From NCBI GenBank assembly GCA_027924585.1, contig BSBM01002103.1, positions 735,001-799,000 of the forward strand: 64,000 nt of DNA. Reading direction: 5' to 3'. The position numbers were made by a program, and so were the translations under genes. The notes beneath the pieces were generated by a model. It had not been told where the DNA came from, ran no database searches, and saw only the letters and a list, made by a program, of their open reading frames with translations. Position 1 is the first letter of the stretch. Each line of letters begins with the position of its first letter. Shown in pieces: positions 56,514-64,000 of this stretch. This DNA is from Larix kaempferi. Lineage: Eukaryota > Streptophyta > Pinopsida > Pinales > Pinaceae.

Positions 56514-57817
56514 CCTCCTGTCGATCCGATGCAAGGGAGGAAACATGACTAACATTCTGGGGCTTATTTGGGAATCTCATCCCCGTGCGTTGCTTAACAA
56601 TTCATAATAAATAAAAACTTATGTGTGCAGATTCATACTTTAAATAAACATAGTTGAATGATACACTATCCACACACAATTGCATCATGCATTCAACATA
56701 TAATCATAACAGTCATCAATTAAACATTGCAAAACACAGAATAGACTTAATTCAAACCACATAGAATACTTATCTTTAAGATGAAGTTGTCCAAACAACT
56801 GGCTATGTGAGAGCAACGTTCCACCCAACCATAGGTCCCTGTCTAGCCTATATTCTTTCAGCTGAGAGACCACCCCCGAGATGGGATGTGTATCCACTGA
56901 GGAACTAGGAAGGCTCACTCACAGCCATGGTTTCCTACCAACAGAGTCACGCTAAGCCAACACACAGTTGGGTTTATCAAGCATTTCCAACCTTTGTTAT
57001 TTCTTTTTCTCTATCATCCACGCTTGGATTCTCTCAATTCGGTGACCAAATGACTCAATCCCGTAATTGGATTTTCGGGCTATCAAAAATTGGCTTTCCT
57101 ATGGATTTTTGGGCATCTAACACTCTCAAATTTGCCCCAAAGTTCATGTCTATGGATCCCCCATCGGATTCCACCATCCACACGAATTTATGGGCGTTTA
57201 TAGCACTTCAAAACGTGGGTTAATGTAGAGTTACGATTTCTGGTTTTTCTCATTGCTGGCACTGTGTAATGCCTAAAACCTGAAGCTTAGATGTTCAACA
57301 ATGGAATTGGAATGAGGAAGAATGAATTCCCAGGAGGTAGAGTGACTTGTGGGTCAACGAAACAGATCCCATACTCTGCCATACGAATTTCTAGGCTTCC
57401 CATGCTCCATTGAAGCCATGGACTGATTTCTTCAACCACTTCCTTACAACTGAATTAAATGTCAACAAGGAAAGTCAAATGGGTTCACAAGATGACATTT
57501 GGAAAAACATGGTTCAACCCCACAATCCTCCTCACCACTCCCTAGTGGATACACATGGCCCCCTCTTATTAGTTGCCTCCATAGCCATTTTTTGGTATTT
57601 TATTACATGATGTTTATTTACATCATTTTTACAATTTCCATGGCTTAATAGCACATGGATAACATAATATCTAATACTTTCCTTTTTAACTAAAAATATG
57701 AGCATCCACTAGTGGGGCCTTGGCCTTGAGCTACACAGTAGGAAAACATACATCACATGTATACAATATTTACATTAAAATCCAATATATCCTAAGGGTC
57801 AAAATGGGGGTATTACA
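56514..57817 (-). repeat. 3' LTR of a minus-strand family F element
   Basis: 1,304 bp reading tgtcacgtcccctcctg on the left and gggggtattaca on the right; same family as the solo LTR at 17,774-19,098. The neighbouring purine tract shows it is the 3' LTR of an element on the minus strand. Confidence 0.88.
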
Positions 57818-57832
57818 ATCCTCTCCCCCTTA
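57818..57832 (-). promoter_or_regulatory. polypurine tract of the family F element
   Basis: On the minus strand taagggggagaggat directly precedes the LTR start TGTAATACCC. Confidence 0.8.
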
Positions 57833-57939
57833 GAATAACACCATCCTCAGTGTTCCAATATTTAGGAATACATATACAATTTACACATGTCCAAAATTTT
57901 CAAAAATTTTGCAAGTCTGCCTTGCATTCTATCCTTTAC

Positions 57940-58400
57940 TTTGAACTTTCAGGACCAAGTCCTTTGGCTTCCATAAGTTTCTCCTACTGGTTCTGATCTT
58001 CCAGCTCATCCCCAAGTCTGAAAACTTTATGGCTGCTACCCTCTTGATGTTTCTTTGTTGGGCAGTTGCAGAGGCAATGATTTCCTCCACATTTCCAACA
58101 TTTCACTGGCTGCTTTATCTTTTCCTGCTCAATTTCCTTTGATTCTTCCCACCTGGAACGTTTCTTAGTGGACTAATTGGATGAATTCCTCCTCATTGAT
58201 CCATTGTCCTTTCCTCGGATGATTGTTTCCAGAATTATTTTTACCTGTCTTTGCAGACAAACAGAGCCCTGCAAAACCTTATGGTTCATCTCATTCTGCT
58301 ACTTTTGTAGCTTGAGCAGTTCTCCAAGATTTTCTTGGGTCTTGGCAATGGTGTGAAGAATATTTTCATCCAAATCCATTAAATTTTGGTTTGTTGTCAT
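57940..58400 (-). pseudogene. gag-like remnant with zinc knuckle
   Basis: From ATG 58,400 the minus strand reads MTTNQNLMDLDENILHTIAK and TQENLGELLKLQK, then a stop. In the same sense it continues to PVKCWKCGGNHCLCNCP (about 58,058-58,106), a CX2CX3HX4C knuckle, and KVFRLGDELEDQNQ. The N-terminal part looks helical and coiled-coil-like. Two or three stops make it inactive. It lies just before the 3' LTR with no pol genes behind it. Confidence 0.6.
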
Positions 58401-58900
58401 GGCCAATGTACACATCAGTCCACTATTTGCTCACTAGTACCATTGTTTTTGTAACAGCTGCAACCAATTAACTTCCACTTCTCACCTGTGAAATACATCA
58501 TTGCAATTTCTGTTAGGCAAAGCATAATATAACATTAAAATCAGTCAATTAATTTCCCAATTGATATGGGTAGTCCATGCTTTATCCATGAGAATTTCAC
58601 CCTTTTCATGATTTCCCAACATATACATGAACTTATTCATGTCCATCCTTTCACAGGGAATTAACTACTTCAGCATTCACAATTTATTTCAATCAAATAA
58701 ACACTCTACTTTCATCCATAACATGCATTCAACAATTTTCTGTTTTCTAAATGCATCAATAAAAATGAAAGAGGAGAGTAAGGATTTTCTCCTCTTAATC
58801 TTGCTCCAATGTTGAGCCACACCACCATTGTGGTTCCATGCTCCTTAGCCTCTTTCACTTCCATGTGAATGCTTGGCTTTCCCTTTCTTGGCTATGAAAC

Positions 58901-59146
58901 TTAGTGTCTAAGGTCTGTCCAAGACCTCTCAACCAGGGAACCTTTCCACATGGTTTGTCTACAAAACTCTTGGATGCTAGGACCCACACAGGTCCAATAG
59001 CAACATCTTTCATTGTTGCTCATACAGAGATTTCTAGGACAATCATATGTCCAAATGCATCCTTCGGATGCCTTCATAGTTCTTTCTTTCCTGCAATGAC
59101 CAAATTTTCCAACATAGAAACAATAGTGTATTAGCTTGGTTGTCAT
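58901..59146 (-). pseudogene. second zinc-knuckle remnant
   Basis: An 81-codon frame includes LIHYCFYVGKFGHCRKE. This resembles a CxxC.KFGHxxxxC knuckle with the second Cys replaced by Val. The remainder is not recognisable. It may be an older piece of gag from a different element. Confidence 0.35.
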
Positions 59147-60612
59147 AAGACTTGTTCATGAAATTTTTATTATCCAATATAAGACATGAATGAAAATTAA
59201 ATACTTATCTGTATTGGATATTTCCTCTCTACTCCACAGGTTTCCTTCTCTGCCTTACAAGCCTTGGATCACCTGTGGGGTGGGGTGGATGTTTGGTCAG
59301 CACACATTCTGCTCCACAACATCAAGTAGTTAATGCTCAACCAGTTTACTCTCTAGATTTACAAAGCATTGGTGGTGACAAACGAGTCCCATACCTGGCT
59401 TTCCCTCTCCATTGCCAAGCCAGCACATCCATCTGGGTCATCAACCAATGGAAGGAAACTGCACCACGACCATTTCTAGGTCAAGATTCTACTGCAGAGC
59501 CATAGGCATCTTAGGGTTTCCAGTCAGTCTCAGTACTCCACCTTACTGCTGACCCAATAGATATTTTATGCCTTTATCAATATCACCACAACTTCACACA
59601 CACAACAACCCCTCACAACAACCTTTGCAGCACCAAATTGCATATGTTCAAGCTGACAACACAAGATGGATAAGCAAGCTCATCAGTATTGTTTCTCTAA
59701 AACTGTAAACATATTTCATAACATTCACTATCCAACATTGAAACACCAGGAATGCGTCCATTCCCTTATGGTGTAGTCAATATTGACAATCCTATCATAA
59801 CCTGACATCGGAAAAGTGTGCACCCATTTCCGATGTGAGCCATGTAGGCCCTACTCACACTCAAGCAATCTTCCTTAATGGAAATAAAATCAAAACATGC
59901 TCTGCATATTGACTCTAACAATTAGACATGCATATTCTTAGCAGGGTCACAGAACACTTATCCATTTGCAGATGTAGTCTTTCTTCATTAATGAGGAATG
60001 GGGGCTCCCTTCTCTGAGTTAATAGTCCCTCGATTTTCCACCCCAATCTTTTCACGTTCCATAACCCACACATGCCTTCTTGGCATAATTTTATTGTCTC
60101 ACTCACATGGTTTTCCAACATGCAGTTCAGCTGAGACATTATCAAAATTTATTATGGCGTTTCACCCAAAACCCATTTCCAAAGCATGAGATCCTTTGCA
60201 TGGAGTTTGGATTCTGCAAGCCATCACACATGGTCTTCCTGCAATGTGTCTTCCTGGCACACTTATCAAATAGACAAACAATTAACAACATTTAACAAAA
60301 AAAATTAAATCTGATTGTTCCATAACCAATCAATGGCATTAATAATTTGCAATTATGTCTACTACAGAAATTGACTTGCTTGGCCATGAAGCTATCCTCA
60401 TATTGTTTGGCTCTTGTAAGTGACATCATTCTGTCCATTATGGATTTATGTTTGCTACCATACATGGACATCCACCTACAACATGTCCTCCTGACACAAT
60501 TTTATATAATCCAAACAGTCATTACCAATTATTAGCAAAATTTAAAATCTAAAATTTACAAATCTGTTTCCCTACATAAATTAGATTTGCAACAATGAGA
60601 TTATTCTTATAA

Positions 60613-61185
60613 TGTAATATCCTGATTTTGACCCCATTGCATTAAAATGTGAATGATGTAATATTGTTATAAAATCATGGTGGGGAGCTCAAGGCAAAGG
60701 CCCTTCCATCAATTTAGTGATGCATATGGTTTACGTGCTAGCCAGGCACATTGGCATTTCAAATATCATGTAAATATGCATTTTAATAAAATACCCACAA
60801 CTAGCTATGCAATGCAACAAGAGATAGGGGCATGATTTCACAAGGAATTTGGAGGGAAACATTCAAACCCTTGATCCAATCAAGTCAATCCAAGTGTCAA
60901 TGAAAGAACCCATAAAACACTCAACTACCCATGTTGACTTTTGTATCCAATCAATCATTTCTCCCAAGAGTTGGGTGAAGTAGTTAATACCTTGGGGAAT
61001 GGAGAGGTATGGCTGTCCAAATTCGGGTATGGGAAATCCACCCTTCATAGAAAATTGTGTTTGACTTCTTGGGCAAGAAAGGAGCCATGAAATTGCTCCC
61101 CAAACCATTACCCATGAACCATTTTTGCCTCTCTCATGTTTTTGGAGCTACCTGGGCATTTTTCCTCCATGTTTGTATGGTTTTC
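60613..61185 (+). repeat. partial family F LTR in inverse orientation
   Basis: Starts TGTAATATCCTGATTTTGA and follows the reverse complement of 17,774-19,098 (ggagctcaaggc.aaggc, acaagagataggggcatga, cccaagagttgggtga). Only the first ~573 bp are seen; gypsy E is inserted at 61,186 after TTTTC. The remainder should lie outside the window. Confidence 0.85.
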
Positions 61186-63213
61186 TGTCATGTCCCAAAT
61201 TTGGCATTGGGTCACAATGGCCTAATCACATTGGCCATATTCATTAGAGTTTGTCAAATTGATGTTAAGGGTAAAATAATTGCCAAGGAGGAAAATTACT
61301 AGTTTCCTAGGTTTGGGGTGGAAGCTTTGGGAATTTGAATAAGAAGGATATTAAATGATGTTTGAACATTAGAATGGCATAAATATTTAATAAATGAGCT
61401 AAATAAATATATACAAGTGAAAATCAAAGTGGCATTTGATCATGAAGATACATGGAGGAAGTGGGACCCACATATGGCTAGATTTCCCCACTACACTTGG
61501 CATCATTCTCTCACCAATTTGAATTCAAGGTGAATGGTAACATACTTGGGGGAGTTCAAAAGGTATTATTCATGGCATGATTCATCCAAGGTTGAAATAT
61601 AGAGGAAGAGTAACTCCCATGGAAGAGGAAGAGGCAATTTGGAGCTAGTGGGACACTTGGGCTAGATTCCATAGCTCTATGACAACAATGATGAAGATGC
61701 TATGACACCTATGACACATATCAGACCTGAAGGCTGACATATGACATATATGACATGTCAGGGCTAAAAATAGACTCCAAGAGGGTGCTCAATGGAGTTA
61801 GGGAAGCTAATATGCTTCCACATGTGATTTGGTGGAAGTGGGAGACTAGGAATTGTTGTACAAGTGGCGTTCTTTGGAATCTCTTTCCAACTTGAGTTGG
61901 CATGAGTCTCTTGGAAGGAATTCGACCCATGGAGGACATTAGAAGTTTATAAATGTCAATAACAAATAATGAAACCATCTTTTGATCATTTGAGAAATTT
62001 GCAATTGCATTTGTGAAGAGGGAGAGCTAGTGGATGACTAGTTTCTTGCCTTAGCCAATTTTGAGGGTGAAAGATTCGCATCCAAGTTGGTAATTGGAAA
62101 GGATATTTAAACCTTTCATTTGTATATTTAATGGAGTGTTTATTTGTAGGTGTAAGCTACAGGGAAGCTCATGGTTTCTTCTAGTGCAGCACACTCTCTC
62201 AACCATTTCCAGTTTTGATGGCATATTCTTGACCCTTCAGGGAGGGCGTTTTTGGTGAGCTCTTGTACTCTTTGGGAGAGATTATAATGATATATTTATG
62301 TTTTAATATGATTAATATACTATTTTCTTCATCTCCGGAAAGTTTCAGGTTGAAATACCAAGTGGTTATATGTAAAATGGATTATTAATGAGAAAACAGT
62401 GACCATTCCCCCACTAGATTGATGTATGCCAATGTATTAATGATGATTTCGAATGGAATAATATTTATTTGATATATTTATGATTTATGGACTTCCATTG
62501 ATGTGTATTACAAGTTTCATGTTCATCACTTAAGCATTTGGATCCATCTTGCTCAGTTTTATTTTATTTGAAGAAGATTTCATGCTATCTCCCCCAAGGT
62601 CAAACTAGTGATTTTTGTTGTTGTTTGGGAGAAGGTTATAATAGACTTAATAAAGTATTAATGGTGCACATGAGACCTAAATAATGTTACTCATACATCC
62701 TCTAACTCTTTTCATAATTTCGAGTGAGTTTGGAGGCATTTGGAGAGTCATTTTCAGTACTTACCCTAGGGGGATTTGAACCCCAAATTGCTAGTTAAAT
62801 TCCATACTTTGTCTAGAATATTAAACAAGTTTGTAGAAGTATTTTGATGGTCATAAATCATCCATGAACATCATCATCAAGTAAAAATATCATTCATACA
62901 CCTTCACTGAATATTTAGAGGCATTTGGAGCCAATTGGTGACCTAGAGACCAATACTAGTCAAAGGGAAATTACTAGTAAAGTTCCCTACATTGGCCAGA
63001 CTTGAAAGAGGATTTGCAGAAGCATTTTAAAGGTAAAAAAGAATCCATGAAACACATATTTAATGCTTAATATCATTCACATACCTTCTCAGAATTTTTG
63101 GGATCATTTGGGGCAAATTTGGGACCTAGGCATTAAGACTAGTCAAAGGTCGAAATTGGGGAAAAAGTGGGAAATTTGGCATTTTTATAAATTTTTAAAA
63201 AATGGACATTACA
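61186..63213 (+). repeat. gypsy E 5' LTR
   Basis: 2,028 bp from tgtcatgtcccaaatttggc to aatggacattaca. Its right-hand part (about 62,700-63,180) is built of three diverged ~183-bp modules sharing ttactagtaa and gactagt words, as in the solo copy at 23,940-24,420. Confidence 0.92.
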
Positions 63214-63214
63214 G

Positions 63215-63226
63215 TGGTATCAAAGC
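63215..63226 (+). promoter_or_regulatory. gypsy E primer binding site
   Basis: tggtatcaaagc, one base after the LTR end; Met-tRNA type, one mismatch from TGGTATCAGAGC. Confidence 0.88.
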
Positions 63227-63258
63227 ATGGTCTTGGAACCTGATGTGGTAGAACATTA

Positions 63259-64000
63259 ATGAATACCAGGAGTCAAAGAAATAAGCCACCACCCTTAGAA
63301 ACTGAAACTGGATGTACTTTGGTGAAAGGGAAGAAGTAGGAGAAGAAGTGCATTCCTCGGTCACCATGAGTAAGGATGCGAAAGGAACCTTAGAGGAAAA
63401 TGAGGAGTTGAGAAAATTACTGAAACCATCATTTGAATACAAGTGGAGGCAATTCATGCAAGGGTTTGAATTGTTGGTTAGTCGACTTGAAAGCAACTTG
63501 GAAAAAAGAATGAGCAATGGTTCTCTTTTCAAGGAAAAGAAGGAAATGGATTAAATAATTTATGCCACAAAGGAGGAACCTCATGTAATGGTGGAACATG
63601 AGGTACATGTTGATATGTAGGTTCCTGAAGATGCTACACTCAAACAAGAAGAAGGACAAGCACTTTCCTTTTTTCAGAGGGATTATGAGTTGCCTCATGG
63701 AGAGAGTTGCAAAGTCTTGAAGGAGGCACATGATCTCACAACAGTTGGACCAACCAATTATGGAGAAGATGAATTAAATATTTCGATGGGTAAGAGTTGT
63801 AAATATTTAAGGCTGGTTCATAATTCCTCACCCCCTACTTCTTTTTCAGCCACATCAATTGGGGATGAATATTGGGTTAAAGGTTTTTTTCTAGTGGTGC
63901 CACATGAGGGGTATGAAACTCCTACCTCTTCTTTTGATGATGACATGAATAGAGCACCTCATTATTTACATTTGCAGCAGAATATTTTTTTTCCTTATGA
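63259..64000 (+). pseudogene. gypsy E gag-like region, partial at window end
   Basis: The likely start at 63,259 (MNTRSQRNKPPPLETET) shifts frame near 63,310. The 63,312 frame then gives GEREEVGEEVHSSVTMSKDA and LRKLLKPSFEYKWRQFMQGF, clearly related to the gypsy B gag N-terminus. Stops follow at 63,552 and 63,618. From 63,621 the same frame is open to the window end (126 codons) but does not resemble the gypsy B capsid. It contains two similar words, HGESCKVLKEAHD and MGKSCKYLRLVHN, and an acidic, aromatic-rich tail. Function unknown. Confidence 0.6.

Larger units (their letters stand above)
57833..60612 (-). mobile_element. internal region of the family F element, non-autonomous
   Basis: About 2.8 kb with no RT, integrase or protease motif in any frame. 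Two gag-like zinc-knuckle remnants are present (57,940-58,400 and 58,901-59,146); the rest is non-coding. This is the pattern of large retrotransposon derivatives that move with enzymes supplied by others. No 5' LTR in the same orientation is found before 60,613, where an LTR of the same family starts in the opposite orientation, so the element is truncated or rearranged. Confidence 0.6.
61186..64000 (+). mobile_element. gypsy E: Ty3/gypsy element, 5' part (continues beyond window)
   Basis: The 5' LTR is 61,186-63,213. A Met-type primer site and a gag-like region follow. It is inserted into the family F LTR at 60,613; TTTTC (61,181-61,185) is the candidate target duplication. The solo LTR at 23,889-25,913 belongs to the same family, and its gag N-terminus is related to that of gypsy B. 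Confidence 0.9.

Noticed and set aside
59915-60145. 76-codon minus-strand frame with CQEGMCGLWNVKRLGW
   Set aside because: No domain recognised and no neighbouring coding signal; may be part of the decayed element but cannot be supported.

Overview
This is a stretch of repeat-dense nuclear DNA from a large plant genome. It has one convincing host gene, a decayed ubiquitin-like frame, and many layered transposable elements: Ty3/gypsy and Ty1/copia LTR elements, two LINEs, and a hAT-like DNA transposon. The AT-rich background, long stable solo LTRs, Met-type primer sites and the style of the elements suggest a seed plant with a large genome. A conifer is my best guess, but that is inference and not something the sequence proves.

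Layout. 1-7,000 is intergenic, with several tandem repeats (an interspersed ~45-bp minisatellite at 2,056-2,600 and 144-, 62-, 36-, 49- and 267-bp duplications). 7,091-7,664 holds a short promoter and an intact single-exon gene for a 154-residue protein; this island is clearly richer in GC than its surroundings. 9,868-10,676 (minus strand) holds a tandem duplication carrying ubiquitin-derived sequence, including one open 110-codon frame that spans a whole ubiquitin fold. 11,690-14,640 (minus) is a decayed LINE with endonuclease, reverse transcriptase and a C-terminal Cys/His region. 15,409-20,333 (plus) is a copia element with a solo gypsy-type LTR inside it (TSD ACCTT).

21,387-54,792 is one nest. 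An L1-type LINE (minus; ORF1, EN, RT, zinc domain, RNase H) was split by a chromodomain gypsy element (minus, 23,662-50,561, TSD AACTT). That element then took three insertions: a 2,025-bp solo LTR (TSD TTTTA), a copia element (minus, 27,071-33,850, TSD AATAC) and a second gypsy element (plus, 34,612-44,399, TSD CCTTG, 1,627-bp LTRs). The copia 3' LTR was itself split by a 2.1-kb hAT-like element (8-bp TSD). The depth reaches four levels, and the target-site duplications fix the order of events.

54,793-64,000 has a second copy of the repeat at 368-905, interrupted by a minus-strand LTR element (3' LTR and polypurine tract at 56,514-57,832) with only gag-like zinc-knuckle remnants. Next come an inverted partial LTR of the same family and the 2,028-bp 5' LTR of a further gypsy element, whose gag region runs off the window.

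Most interesting: (1) the gypsy element at 34,612-44,399 has an additional archaeal-type RNase H between protease and reverse transcriptase, besides the usual RNase H after the RT; (2) the two copia elements both lack RT and RNase H, with matching junctions, so they look like a non-autonomous family that keeps gag, protease and integrase; (3) the ubiquitin-like frame. None of the transposon proteins is intact.
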